Below, in pieces: positions 47,262 through 56,568 of a stretch of 64,000 bases of DNA. The stretch comes from HK1 sp965220535 (GTDB lineage: Bacteria > Pseudomonadota > Gammaproteobacteria > HK1), in NCBI GenBank assembly GCA_965220535.1, contig OZ244833.1, forward strand, positions 868,001 through 932,000. The letters are read 5' to 3'. A program made the position numbers and the translations under genes. The notes under the pieces were generated by a model. That model was not told where the DNA came from and did not search any database. It saw only the letters and a list, made by a program, of their open reading frames with translations. Every line of letters begins with the position of its first letter. Position 1 is the first letter of the stretch.

Positions 47262-48417
47262 GGCCGCTGCGCCTGTTGGCCGCGATCCAAACGAAGATCG
47301 GAGCCCCGAAGATGGCGGCGGCGACCCCGAGCTTGAGCTCCGTGGCCGTCGGCAGCAGGCGCACTGCGATATCCGCGACCACCAAGATCAGGCCCGCCAG
47401 CAACGCCGAGGGCAACAAACTGCGCGCCGGGTCATGGCCCACCAGCGGTCGCACCAGATGAGGGGCGATGATGCCGACGAAGCCGATGACCCCCGCAAGG
47501 GCGACGGCGGCTCCGGCGGCAAGCCCAGCGCCGGCGACCACCGCCACCCGTTGTCGGCCGAGGTGCAGACCGACACCGGCGGCGGCTTCTTCGCCCAAGG
47601 TCAAGGCGAAAAGACCGCGGCGGGTTTTGAACAGCAGCGCAAAAGCGATGATCAGGAAAGGGGCGACCAAGACAAGATCGTCGTAGCTGCGATTGGCGAC
47701 CGAACCCAGCATCCAGTTGATCATCTCGGCCAGCGAGAAGGGGTTGGGGCTCAAATTGAGCAGCAGCGACATCATCGCCCCGGCGAAGGCCGACAAGCCC
47801 ACCCCGATCAGGATCAAGGTCACGACCGAGGAGGTATGACGAGCGGCGATGCCAAGCAGTGCGGTGGCGGCCACCGCCCCCCCGATGGCCGCGACGGGAA
47901 GGGCAAAGCCGCCGAGAAGGGAAGAGGAAGCGAAACCGTAATGGATCGTGACCGTCGCCGCCAAAGCGGCGCAGGCGGAAACCCCCAGCACCCCCGGCTC
48001 GGCCAGGGGGTTGCGCAACAAACCCTGCAAGGCGGCGCCGCTCGCCCCCAGCGCGGCCCCGACGACGAAGGCGGCCAGCGCCCGCGGCAATCGGATTTGC
48101 CAAACCACCAGGCTATCGGCGGCAAGGCTTCCAAGATCGGCAGCGCCGGTCTGTTCGCCCTCGGCGAGGGAGCGGAAGGGAGAAAGGAGCGCCGCCAGCA
48201 CCCTTTCCGCCGCCAAGGGAGTCGAGCCCAGCAAGCAGGCGGCGAAAAGAGCGGCGAGCGTCCCGGCAACGAGAAGGGGGACAATCAGGCTCGTACCGCG
48301 TTGTCGAGGGGAAAAAACCGAATGCCCGGTACGGCGCCCGAAGACGCATCGCCGGCGGCGCCGGGTCGCCGGGCTATCGCCGCCGCATTCGCTCCCGTGC
48401 TTCGATGGCATCGTCAT
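47254..48417 (-). CDS. FecCD-family ABC transporter permease
   Basis: About 387 residues with a basic N-terminal extension of some 45 residues and ten hydrophobic helices. Family motifs are clear: LPRALAAFVVGAALGASGAALQGLLRNPLAEPGVLGVSACAALAA (split across helices 2-3), GEEAAAGVGLHLGR at the ATPase-coupling loop, and GVIGFVGIIAPHLVRPLVGHDP. Start taken at 48417, ATG 48411 equally possible. It forms an importer with the ATPase encoded directly downstream. Confidence 0.9.
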   Translation of the reverse strand: MTMPSKHGSECGGDSPATRRRRRCVFGRRTGHSVFSPRQRGTSLIVPLLVAGTLAALFAACLLGSTPLAAERVLAALLSPFRSLAEGEQTGAADLGSLAADSLVVWQIRLPRALAAFVVGAALGASGAALQGLLRNPLAEPGVLGVSACAALAATVTIHYGFASSSLLGGFALPVAAIGGAVAATALLGIAARHTSSVVTLILIGVGLSAFAGAMMSLLLNLSPNPFSLAEMINWMLGSVANRSYDDLVLVAPFLIIAFALLFKTRRGLFALTLGEEAAAGVGLHLGRQRVAVVAGAGLAAGAAVALAGVIGFVGIIAPHLVRPLVGHDPARSLLPSALLAGLILVVADIAVRLLPTATELKLGVAAAIFGAPIFVWIAANRRSGHG

Positions 48418-48992
48418 CTTTGAAACCGAGCCCCGTATTCGAAAAACGACGGACTTTTGCATTCGATCGGCAAGGATACGAGACGGGTTCTCGGTAGCGA
48501 ACAAGCGCCGCTTTCGCACCGCCGACTCGTGCACCCTTCGCGAAGGGGGCTCGAAGCCGGCGACTGTTTTTTCGCGCGAAGGCCCACGCATCGTCCATCG
48601 GCGGCGATACAAGCGCGAGCCGAAATCGAAGATCGACCGGAAGATCGACCACCGGCAAGCGGCGCATTCTAACTGCCCATACCGGGTCCGTTCGAAAAAA
48701 TCTCCGCCAAGCAAGAACGATCGCCTTCGGCCGAGACATCGAGGTCGAGGGTCGAAGCCGATACCCGATGGAAGGCATCCGATTCGGATGCCCGCTCTTT
48801 CCCCTTGCCCGATATCCCGAAACCCTCGACGATATCGATGGGAAAAATCACATCCTCGATACCCCTTGCCCGGCCAGACCCGCAAGACAAGATAAGGTCT
48901 CTCGGGGCGAGGATTTATACTTTCGAATGTAGCGTCAACGAAAGGCCGAGCGAATCTTTGCCTTTGTCCATCCACCGACGAGGTCGCCCCCC
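48418..48992. other. Long intergenic region between the importer operon and the SDR gene
   Basis: Examined on both strands for a cobalamin riboswitch (conserved B12-box core) and none was found. It contains GC-rich words and several GATATC sites but no recognisable gene. Promoters for both divergent units are expected here. Confidence 0.45.
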
Positions 48993-49751
48993 GTGCGCGG
49001 AAAGCTGCGCGAAACCATATTGATTACCGGCGGCAGCCGAGGCATCGGAGCGGCCACGGCAACGCTCGCGGCGCAGCGCGGATACGACGTGGCCATCACC
49101 TACCACCGGGATCGCCGGGCGGCGGAAACGATCGTCGAGCGAATCCGAGAACACGGCGCCCGCGCCTTGGCGATCCAAGGAGATGTCTCGTCGGAATCCG
49201 ATGTCGAAGGCATCTTCGGGCGCGTCGACGACGAACTCGGAAGGATCTCGGTTCTCGTCAACAACGCCGGGGTTTTGGGCCGGCAAACGACCTTGGACGA
49301 AATGGACTTGGAAAGGGTGCAACGAACCCTGCTCGTCAATATCGTCGGGGTCTTTTTATGCTGCCGCGCGGCGGTGCGCCGGATGGCCTTTCGTCACGGC
49401 GGCAAAGGCGGCCGGATCGTCAACCTCTCTTCCGTCGCCGCCCGTTTGGGAGCGCCGCGGGAATTCATCGACTACGCGGCCTCCAAAGGCGCGGTGGACA
49501 GCATGACCGTCGGCCTCGCCGACGAGGTCGCGGCGGAAGGGATTCGGGTCAATGCGGTGCGCCCGGGCCTGATCCACACCGACATCCATGCCCTTTCCGG
49601 CGATCCCGATCGAGTGGAAAAACTCAAGGGCAAGGTACCGATGGCCCGGGGCGGCCACGCCGATGAAGTCGCGCGCGCCGTCTTGTGGTTGGCTTCCGAG
49701 GAATCCTCCTATACCACCGCTTCTTTTATCGACGTCGCCGGTGGGCGCTGA
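48993..49751 (+). CDS. Short-chain dehydrogenase/reductase
   Basis: A 252-residue classical SDR with GTG start. NAD(P)-binding ITGGSRGIG, structural VNNAGV, catalytic Ser/Tyr/Lys in NLSSVAARLG and YAASKGA, and the tail FIDVAGGR. The Arg in the glycine motif and HRDRR after strand 2 suggest NADPH preference. Substrate unknown. cysQ follows after 23 bases on the same strand. Confidence 0.88.
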   Translation: MRGKLRETILITGGSRGIGAATATLAAQRGYDVAITYHRDRRAAETIVERIREHGARALAIQGDVSSESDVEGIFGRVDDELGRISVLVNNAGVLGRQTTLDEMDLERVQRTLLVNIVGVFLCCRAAVRRMAFRHGGKGGRIVNLSSVAARLGAPREFIDYAASKGAVDSMTVGLADEVAAEGIRVNAVRPGLIHTDIHALSGDPDRVEKLKGKVPMARGGHADEVARAVLWLASEESSYTTASFIDVAGGR

Positions 49752-49774
49752 AAGACGCTGAAAGGAAATCGCCG

Positions 49775-50650
49775 ATGACGAATGCCGACCGCCGCGCCGA
49801 CAGACAAGGTGTATTGGAGAGCCTGCGCGAGATCGCCGTCTCGGCGGGGGCCGAGATCCTCGATATCTATGCCGGGGATTTCGCGGTGCAGGACAAACCC
49901 GACGCCACTCCGGTCACCGAAGCCGATACCGCCGCCGAGAGGATCATCCTGCACGGGCTCGCGCAGTGCGCCCCGACGGTGCCGGTGGTGGCCGAGGAAT
50001 CCTTCGCCGCCGGTTCGCGACCCGATATCGAAGGCGGGGCTCGCGATCCACGCTTCGCCGACGACGCCTTCTTTCTCGTCGACCCTTTGGACGGCACCCG
50101 CGAATTCATTCGCCGCAACGGCGAGTTCACGGTCAATATCGCCTTGGTCGAGGGCGGGATTGCGGTGGCCGGAGTGGTGCACCTTCCGGCCATGGACGAG
50201 ACTTTCTGGACCCACGGCGACGGACAGGCTTGGCGCATGGGGAAAAACGAAGGGCCGCAAGGGATAAGATGCCGCTCGCCCGATGCCGAACCCTTGGCGA
50301 TCACCAGCCGCTCCCACCGCGATTCCGACATCGCCGTCTGGCTCGACCGGCACGGGATCACGAGAACCGTCCATGCGGGATCGTCTTTGAAACTGTGTCG
50401 AATCGCCGAGGGTCGCGCCGATATCTACCCCCGCTTGGGACGCACGATGGAATGGGATATCGCCGCCGGACACGCCCTCCTGCGGGCCGCCGGGGGAGAC
50501 GTCAGCACCTTCGACGGTCGCTCTTTGAGGTACGGCAAGCCCGGTTTCGAAAACCCCTCCTTCGTCGCCCACGGCATCGATGACATCGATCGATGGCGCT
50601 TTACTTCGAGGGGGTCGGAAGAAAAGGCAACCACCGCCTCGCCGCTTTGA
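49775..50650 (+). CDS. cysQ: 3'(2'),5'-bisphosphate nucleotidase CysQ
   Basis: Hydrolyses adenosine 3',5'-bisphosphate (PAP) from sulfate assimilation to AMP. Metal-site motifs: VAEES, VDPLDGTREFI and EWDIAAGHALLRAAGG; TREFI is characteristic of CysQ. Start at 49775 (MTNADRRADRQG), AAGGA 9 bases upstream; the longer frame overlaps the SDR gene. 291 residues, normal length plus a short tail. Probably co-transcribed with the upstream SDR gene. Confidence 0.9.
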   Translation: MTNADRRADRQGVLESLREIAVSAGAEILDIYAGDFAVQDKPDATPVTEADTAAERIILHGLAQCAPTVPVVAEESFAAGSRPDIEGGARDPRFADDAFFLVDPLDGTREFIRRNGEFTVNIALVEGGIAVAGVVHLPAMDETFWTHGDGQAWRMGKNEGPQGIRCRSPDAEPLAITSRSHRDSDIAVWLDRHGITRTVHAGSSLKLCRIAEGRADIYPRLGRTMEWDIAAGHALLRAAGGDVSTFDGRSLRYGKPGFENPSFVAHGIDDIDRWRFTSRGSEEKATTASPL

Positions 50651-50735
50651 AATAACCGCCCTATCACAGGCGCCGGGCTCTCAAAGCAAGCCCTGATCCC
50701 GGCTTCCTCTCTCTGCATCGAAGGGAATTTCAATG

Positions 50736-51053
50736 ATGCCTACTCCCAAAAAATCGCGGAATATCGATCCCGACGTACACTTCTTCGTCAAATCTACGCT
50801 CGAACGTATGGATGAGCAAGCACAGGAGGATATGCAAGAAGACATGCCTTACACCGAGTCAAGCAGATTTGCGCCGGTAACTTTTTCTATAGTCTCCGGC
50901 GAAGTCAACGACGGAATATCTGCCGAGATTGTCCGCCGGGATAACTTTCGATTCTGGACAAGCAAGCGCGGAAAGCGCGTTATCAAGTGCCTTAAATCGA
51001 TGGGCTATCGCCGCGATGGTCTTATCTGGATAAAAGAGCCCGCAGACGAATAA
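50736..51053 (+). CDS. Hypothetical protein, 105 residues
   Basis: Starts MPTPKKSRNIDPDVHFFVKS, with GAAGGGA about 10 bases before two adjacent ATG codons (50733, 50736). Acidic middle, then a region resembling a DNA- or RNA-binding beta-hairpin (RFWTSKRGKRVIKCLKSMGY). Composition is AT-richer than its neighbours. No family recognised. Confidence 0.55.
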   Translation: MPTPKKSRNIDPDVHFFVKSTLERMDEQAQEDMQEDMPYTESSRFAPVTFSIVSGEVNDGISAEIVRRDNFRFWTSKRGKRVIKCLKSMGYRRDGLIWIKEPADE

Positions 51054-51305
51054 CGGGCTAAAAGCAAAGCGGCGATTCGCCTTCACTCGGATCTATCATC
51101 GCCGCTCATCGCCGAAGACCGAATCGTCGCTTCGATGCCGATGGCCGTTCGAAGAGCCGTTCGAAGGGTCGATCGAAGGGCCGATCGACATGCGCCGAAG
51201 CCGCCGATACCCTCCTTGGGCAGCGGTCGTTTTCGCATTTGTGCATCTTGAAAACCCGCGACATCGCTTCGCCTCCGCCTTGCCGTCAGGACAACGAAAA
51301 GACTC

Positions 51306-52313
51306 ATGAGCACACCCGAGATCCCGAAAAAGATGATCGCCATCGAGATATCGTCCCCGGGCGACCCCGGGGTTTTAGTTCCCGTCGAACGCGATATCCC
51401 CCTCCCCGCCGCCGGGGAAGTCCTCGTCGAGGTCCAAGCCGCCGGCGTCAACCGCCCCGACGTGATGCAACGCCGAGGACTCTATCCGCCGCCGCCGGGG
51501 GCATCGGATATCTTGGGCCTGGAGATTGCGGGCACCGTCGTCGCCCACGGCGAGGGCGTGTCCGCCCCGGCGATCGGCACCGAGGTCTGCGCCCTCGTCA
51601 GCGGCGGCGGCTATGCGCAATATTGCACCGCCCCCGCCCCTTTATGCCTGCCGATCCCCGCCGGCCTCGATGCCGTCGAAGCCGCGGCCCTGCCCGAGAC
51701 CCTCTTCACGGTATGGACCAATCTTTTCGATCGCGCCCGCCTCGTCGCCGGGGAATCGCTTTTGGTCCACGGCGGATCGAGCGGCATCGGCACCACGGCG
51801 ATCCAACTGGCCACGATCTTCGGCGTGCGCGTCTTCGCCACCGCCGGTTCCGAACGAAAATGCGCGGCTTGCCTCGAACTCGGAGCAAGGGCCGCGATCG
51901 ACTATCGCCGCGAGGATTTCGTCAAGCGCATCAAGGCCCTGAGCGAAGGGCGCGGCGTGGATGTGGTGTTGGATATGGTGGCCGGGGACTATCTGCCGCG
52001 GAATATCGAATGCCTCGCCACCGAGGGCCGACTGGTCATCATCGCGGTGCAGCGAGGACCCAAAGTCTCGGAGTTCAACATGCTTCCGATCATGCTAAAA
52101 CGCCTCACCCTCACCGGCTCCACCTTGCGCCCCCGCAGCGTCGAGCAAAAATCGGAGATCGCCCGGGCGCTGGAAAAAAAGGTCTGGCCGCATCTCGCAT
52201 CGGGGGCGATCCGCCCGATCATCCACTCCCGCTTTGGGCTGGCCGATGCGGGCAAGGCCCATCGCCTGATGGAAAGCAGCGAGCATATCGGCAAGATCAT
52301 GTTGACGGTCTAA
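51306..52313 (+). CDS. NAD(P)H:quinone oxidoreductase (zeta-crystallin/PIG3 type)
   Basis: A 335-residue zinc-free medium-chain reductase. VEVQAAGVNRPDVMQRRGLYPPPPGAS gives the PIG3-like N-terminus, LVHGGSSGIGTTAIQLA the NADPH-binding motif, and LKRLTLTGSTLRPRS a family C-terminal signature. It reduces quinones by one- or two-electron transfer in the cytoplasm. trpD follows 70 bases downstream on the same strand. Confidence 0.9.
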   Translation: MSTPEIPKKMIAIEISSPGDPGVLVPVERDIPLPAAGEVLVEVQAAGVNRPDVMQRRGLYPPPPGASDILGLEIAGTVVAHGEGVSAPAIGTEVCALVSGGGYAQYCTAPAPLCLPIPAGLDAVEAAALPETLFTVWTNLFDRARLVAGESLLVHGGSSGIGTTAIQLATIFGVRVFATAGSERKCAACLELGARAAIDYRREDFVKRIKALSEGRGVDVVLDMVAGDYLPRNIECLATEGRLVIIAVQRGPKVSEFNMLPIMLKRLTLTGSTLRPRSVEQKSEIARALEKKVWPHLASGAIRPIIHSRFGLADAGKAHRLMESSEHIGKIMLTV

Positions 52314-52382
52314 ACGGCAAGCGTGCGAGCGATCTCGATCTTTCCCGGCCCACCCTCCTTTCACCTCATCGAGCCCCCCCTC

Positions 52383-53405
52383 ATGGACATCCAAACGGCG
52401 ATTCGGAGCGTTATCGAAAGCCGGGATCTGACCGGCCCGCAGATGAACGATGTCATGCGCGCGATCATGACCGGCGAATGCACCCCGGCGCAGATCGGCG
52501 GCTTCTTGGTAGGGCTGTCGATGAAGGGCGAAACGGTCGAGGAGATCGCCGCCGCCGCCCGCGTGATGCGCGATCTGGCAACGCCGGTGGAGGTCGACAA
52601 AACCCGCCTTGTCGATACCTGCGGCACCGGCGGCGACGCTCGCGGCACTTTCAATATCTCCACCGCCGGGGCCTTGGTGGCCGCGGGCGCCGGGGTGCGC
52701 ATCGCAAAACACGGCAATCGTTCGATTTCCGGGCGCACGGGCAGCGCCGATGTCTTGGAGGCGGCGGGCGTTCGACTCGACGCCGATCCGAAGGGGATCG
52801 CGCGCTGCATCGACGAAGCGGGAGTCGGCTTCCTCTTCGCTCCGGCCCATCACGGGGCCATGAAATACGCCATCGGCCCTCGTCGAGAGATGGCGGTGCG
52901 TACGATCTTCAACGTGCTCGGGCCGCTCACCAACCCCGCGGGAGCCAAAAGGCAGCTGATCGGCGTTTTCTCCGCGACGCTCGTCGAACCCCTGGCAAGG
53001 GTGCTCCAAGCCTTGGGCAGCGAGCATGTCATGGTGGTCCACTGCGAGGACGGGCTCGATGAAATCGGCATCGGGGCCAAAACCCGTATCGCGGAACTGC
53101 ACGCCGGCGAACTGCGCACCTACACCCTCGACGCCACGCGATTCGGCTTTTCCCCCGTCGCCTTGGAAGACATCGCCGCGGATTCCCCGCAGGCGAGCCT
53201 CGATACGATCATGGGCGTATTGGAGGGAAAACCCGGCCCCGCAAGCGATATCGTCTTGGTCAATGCCGGGGCCGCGATCCATATCGGCGGCATCGCCTCG
53301 GATCTTCCCGAGGGCATCGAGCGGGCGCGCGAAAGCATCCGCAGGGGAAACGCCGCCGCAACCCTCGAGCGACTGATCGCCGTCAGCAACGCCTGCGATC
53401 CTTGA
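52383..53405 (+). CDS. trpD: Anthranilate phosphoribosyltransferase
   Basis: Second committed step of tryptophan synthesis: anthranilate plus PRPP. MDIQTAIRSVIESRDLT at the chosen start; PRPP loop DTCGTGGDARGTFNIST, KHGNRSISGRTGSADVLEA, FAPAHHGAMKYAIGPRREM and FNVLGPLTNPAG are all intact. 340 residues. Not fused to a glutaminase. trpC follows; trpE and trpG are not in the window. Confidence 0.95.
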   Translation: MDIQTAIRSVIESRDLTGPQMNDVMRAIMTGECTPAQIGGFLVGLSMKGETVEEIAAAARVMRDLATPVEVDKTRLVDTCGTGGDARGTFNISTAGALVAAGAGVRIAKHGNRSISGRTGSADVLEAAGVRLDADPKGIARCIDEAGVGFLFAPAHHGAMKYAIGPRREMAVRTIFNVLGPLTNPAGAKRQLIGVFSATLVEPLARVLQALGSEHVMVVHCEDGLDEIGIGAKTRIAELHAGELRTYTLDATRFGFSPVALEDIAADSPQASLDTIMGVLEGKPGPASDIVLVNAGAAIHIGGIASDLPEGIERARESIRRGNAAATLERLIAVSNACDP

Positions 53406-53446
53406 TCGCCCCGACCCCTCCACCACCCTCACGACGATCCATCGGC

Positions 53447-54280
53447 ATGCCCGCACAAGACCAAGCGCCGGCGAGCGACGCCCGGCGACCCGATATCCTG
53501 CAGCGGATCATCCGCCGCAAAAGGGAAGAGATCGCCGAGCGATCGGCGAAAACCCCCTTGGATCTTCTGCGCGAAAAAGCCACCGAGCGAGGCGAAACGC
53601 GAGGATTCGCCGATCGATTGGAGGCCCGAATCGCGCGCGGCGAGGCGACGGTGATCGCCGAGATCAAAAAAGCGTCGCCCAGCAAGGGCACGCTGCGCGA
53701 GCCCTTCGACCCTGTGGATATTGCCCGCCGCTACGCCGCCGCCGGGGCGAGCGCCTTGTCGGTACTCACCGACACCCCTTTCTTTCAAGGCGACGACCGT
53801 CATCTGATCGAGGCCCGGGCGGCCTGCTCCTTGCCGGTATTGCGCAAGGATTTCGTGATCGACCCCTACCAGGTTTTCGAAGCCTGCGCGCTCGGAGCCG
53901 ACTGCATCTTGCTGATCGTCGCCGCCTTGGACGATGCGAGCCTCCATGCGCTGGCAGCGTCGGCCGATGATTTGGGGCTCGATGCCTTGGTCGAAGTGCA
54001 CGATGCGAAAGAGCTCGCACGCGCCGCCGCCATCCGCCCTCGCCTCGTCGGCATCAACAATCGCGATTTGCATAGCTTCGACACCACGCTCGACACCACG
54101 CTCGGCCTGCTCGAGCGCATCCCCGACAAAAGCACGGTGATCACCGAAAGCGGTATCCGCGACCGCGCGGATGTCGCGCGCTTGCGAGCCGCCGGGGTGC
54201 ATGGATTCCTGGTCGGGGAGGCCTTCATGCGGGCGGCGGATCCGGGCAGGGCGCTGCAGGAGATTTTCTTTGACTCTTGA
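53447..54280 (+). CDS. trpC: Indole-3-glycerol phosphate synthase
   Basis: Ring closure in tryptophan synthesis. TIM-barrel with VIAEIKKASPSKGTLRE (catalytic Lys), LSVLTDTPFFQGDDRHL, LPVLRKDFVIDPYQVFEA, LVEVHDAKEL, VGINNRDLHSFDTTLD and ITESGIRDRADV. ATG 53447 gives 277 residues; a TTG at 53402 overlapping trpD would add 15. The vanY-type gene overlaps its 3' end by 11 bases. Confidence 0.95.
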   Translation: MPAQDQAPASDARRPDILQRIIRRKREEIAERSAKTPLDLLREKATERGETRGFADRLEARIARGEATVIAEIKKASPSKGTLREPFDPVDIARRYAAAGASALSVLTDTPFFQGDDRHLIEARAACSLPVLRKDFVIDPYQVFEACALGADCILLIVAALDDASLHALAASADDLGLDALVEVHDAKELARAAAIRPRLVGINNRDLHSFDTTLDTTLGLLERIPDKSTVITESGIRDRADVARLRAAGVHGFLVGEAFMRAADPGRALQEIFFDS

Positions 54281-55199
54281 CGGCGGCATCGGCAAAGGAG
54301 GCGGACACGAGCCTTCCCCCCTGCCGCCGCGCCCGAGGACACCTCGAGGGATATTCGAAAAGGTCGCCAAGATCGCTTTCGGATACCTGCTCGACATCGG
54401 GGTGCTACTGGCCGCAGCGATATCGTTCCACTCGGCAAAAGCCCAGCTTTCCCCCATCGACCTGCCATCGAATCACGATCCGATCCACGGCTTCGATATC
54501 CCGCCCGAGAGGTTGATGAATTCGCTTGTCGACCTGCCGGAGCCGGTGCGGGCGGCGATATCCACAGATCCGGATCTCTTCGTGTCGATGCTAAGGCCGG
54601 TACTGCAGCTGGCCTCGACCCGCTATTTGAGCCCCATCGACAAAAGCCGCTCCCTAAAGGCCTCCTACCGGCCACCGCATCTCGTCCCTCTCGATCGCTA
54701 CCCGGCCTTGCATACGAGCGCTCCGGGCATGACGGTCAACCCGCTGATCATGCGCGACCTGCTGCTGATGAGCGCCGCCGCCGAAAAAGAGGGCGTGATT
54801 TTGCGGATATCCTCGGCCTACCGCTCCTTTTATCGCCAGCGGGATATTTTCAAACGGCAAGTCCTAAGGCGAGGAATGAAAGAGGCGTCCCGACGCTCGG
54901 CCCGCGCCGGTCACTCCGAGCATCAACTAGGAACGACCATCGATTTCGGGAGCATCTCCAATGCCTTTTGCGGCACCCGCGCCGAGCGCTGGCTCCGCCG
55001 CCACGCCCACGAATACGGTTTTTCCATATCCTACCCCCCGGGCACGGAAAAACTGACGGGATATATCCCCGAATGCTGGCATTTTCGACATCTCGGCCGC
55101 GAGGCCTTGGCTCTTTCCCGTCGTTTCTTCGGCGGCCTGCCCCAAACCATGCTTACCTATATCGACGACAACTCCGACTGGCTCGCACCCTCGCGATAG
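54270..55199 (+). CDS. Exported D-alanyl-D-alanine carboxypeptidase (VanY, M15 family)
   Basis: Zinc carboxypeptidase of the cell wall. TTG at 54270 is chosen because GGAG is 7 bases upstream and it overlaps trpC by 11 bases. A Gly/Pro-rich cytoplasmic start precedes one hydrophobic segment (FGYLLDIGVLLAAAISF, signal peptide or anchor). The M15 zinc-site motifs SAYRSFYRQ, GHSEHQLGTTIDFG and ECWHFRH are in the C-terminal half. About 309 residues. Likely involved in trimming stem peptides, which fits the MurU/AmgK recycling route. Confidence 0.85.
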   Translation: MTLDGGIGKGGGHEPSPLPPRPRTPRGIFEKVAKIAFGYLLDIGVLLAAAISFHSAKAQLSPIDLPSNHDPIHGFDIPPERLMNSLVDLPEPVRAAISTDPDLFVSMLRPVLQLASTRYLSPIDKSRSLKASYRPPHLVPLDRYPALHTSAPGMTVNPLIMRDLLLMSAAAEKEGVILRISSAYRSFYRQRDIFKRQVLRRGMKEASRRSARAGHSEHQLGTTIDFGSISNAFCGTRAERWLRRHAHEYGFSISYPPGTEKLTGYIPECWHFRHLGREALALSRRFFGGLPQTMLTYIDDNSDWLAPSR

Positions 55200-55236
55200 C
55201 CTTCCTTGGCCGCCCTTTTCGAATGGAGAGACGAAC

Positions 55237-55674
55237 GTGACAATGACCGCAACCGTGAAATGGCTGGACGGCGTCGCCTTCGTCGGCGAATCCGGCAGCG
55301 GGCATGCCATGGTGATCGACGGCGCTCCGGATGCCGGCGGCCGCAATATCGGCCCGAGGCCCTTGGAAGCCATGCTCATCGGCTTGGGAGCCTGCAGCGC
55401 TTTCGACGTGGTGAATATCCTGCGCAAATCGCGGCAGGATATCCGCGATTGCCGGGTGGAGATCGAAGCCGAACGCGCCGATTCCATCCCCGCGGTCTTC
55501 ACCCGCATCCATCTGGTTTTCATCGTCGCCGGCCGCGAAATCCGCAAACAAGCGGTGGAACGCGCCGTCGATCTGTCGGCCGAAAAATACTGCTCGGCCA
55601 CCCGAATGCTGCGAGAAAGCGTCGAGATCACGCACGAATACCGCCTCGAGAACATCGAGGATGCGGGCGACTGA
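55237..55674 (+). CDS. OsmC-family protein (YhfA-like)
   Basis: A 145-residue OsmC-fold protein starting MTMTATVKWLDGVAFVGES (GTG 55237; ATG 55243 also possible). PRPLEAMLIGLGACSAFDVVNIL carries the first conserved Cys and EKYCSATRML the second, the pair used for peroxide reduction in OsmC/Ohr proteins. The group is YhfA-like, whose substrate is unsettled. Follows the vanY-type gene by 37 bases. Confidence 0.88.
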   Translation: MTMTATVKWLDGVAFVGESGSGHAMVIDGAPDAGGRNIGPRPLEAMLIGLGACSAFDVVNILRKSRQDIRDCRVEIEAERADSIPAVFTRIHLVFIVAGREIRKQAVERAVDLSAEKYCSATRMLRESVEITHEYRLENIEDAGD

Positions 55675-56133
55675 ATTTGATGGGGACGAGTGGATCTACA
55701 CATACAGAAAAATAGCGATGGATGGTTTTCTCTTGATTGGAGTAACCGCCCGTCTAATCGGTGAATGTTTGCGGGCAAAGAATTTTTTCTTTTTGGGTAG
55801 TAAGATTGATCAGGTGAAGAGGATATATTTCAAGTTTTGCAACCAACAGTCTGTCAGCCCACGAATTACATCCAATATAGTAGAGAGTAAATGATGTCGC
55901 GCGAAGCTCATTCATAACAGCCGATCAATTAGAGAACTAGAAACCACCCCAAGCCGATAACTTCATGGTTAGAATTGACGAAGGCAATGATAACTATCAC
56001 ACTTTGAAGTTCTCTACCGAAGGACTCGAAGATCGGCTAGACTCGGTTTGCCGAAAGTGCGGCGTTGCCGTAAGCTAACCATACACCCAAACCGAAAACG
56101 ATTCGGTCTCCGGGCTTCACTCGAGGAAAACTC
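55675..56133. other. AT-rich intergenic region
   Basis: A sharp drop in GC begins right after the OsmC gene. Short frames exist (a 77-codon frame at 55661-55894 and a 37-codon frame at 55965-56078, MVRIDEGNDNYHTLKF to CRKCGVAVS), but neither has a clear ribosome-binding site or family. Probably decayed or foreign DNA. Confidence 0.45.
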
Positions 56134-56535
56134 ATGATGAATACCGATAACGAAACACCAATCACGATGCTTCCGACATCAATGAAAGAGTCAGACTATA
56201 ACGAATGGTTTGGATTGGCAAAACAGGCTGTATACGAAATCAAAAAGTATGTCAGTGAATGGGATCTGACATATAATAAAATCAAGTGCAGAACTCAATA
56301 TCTCTATTGTTGGGTCGATGGTAATAAGATGGTGATTCCCTCTTTGCGTATATCTAGGCTTGAGCTTTCGGAACAATACAATCCCATTTCTTTTCTCGAA
56401 GATGCTATTCGATCTGTATCCGAACGCAATAAAGATTTGAATGAGGGATCGGTGAAGATTGCAATTATCGATGCCGGTAGCTGTTTCTACTGCACTCCCA
56501 TTGTAGTGCAAGGTAGTACAACAGAGTCACCCTAA
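56134..56535 (+). CDS. Hypothetical protein in an AT-rich patch, 133 residues
   Basis: MMNTDNETPITMLPTSMKESDYNEW at the start, GAGG about 8 bases upstream. Predicted mixed alpha/beta, with several Cys (KCRTQYLYCW, AGSCFYC) and no membrane segment. Codon use is AT-rich, unlike flanking genes, pointing to horizontal acquisition. No family recognised. Confidence 0.5.
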   Translation: MMNTDNETPITMLPTSMKESDYNEWFGLAKQAVYEIKKYVSEWDLTYNKIKCRTQYLYCWVDGNKMVIPSLRISRLELSEQYNPISFLEDAIRSVSERNKDLNEGSVKIAIIDAGSCFYCTPIVVQGSTTESP

Positions 56536-56568
56536 TCTACCAACCACTCAAGGTAAAGTGAGATACGT

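Noticed and set aside
48418..48992. Cobalamin riboswitch upstream of the FecCD-type importer
   Set aside because: No B12-box or the conserved core sequence was found on the minus strand.
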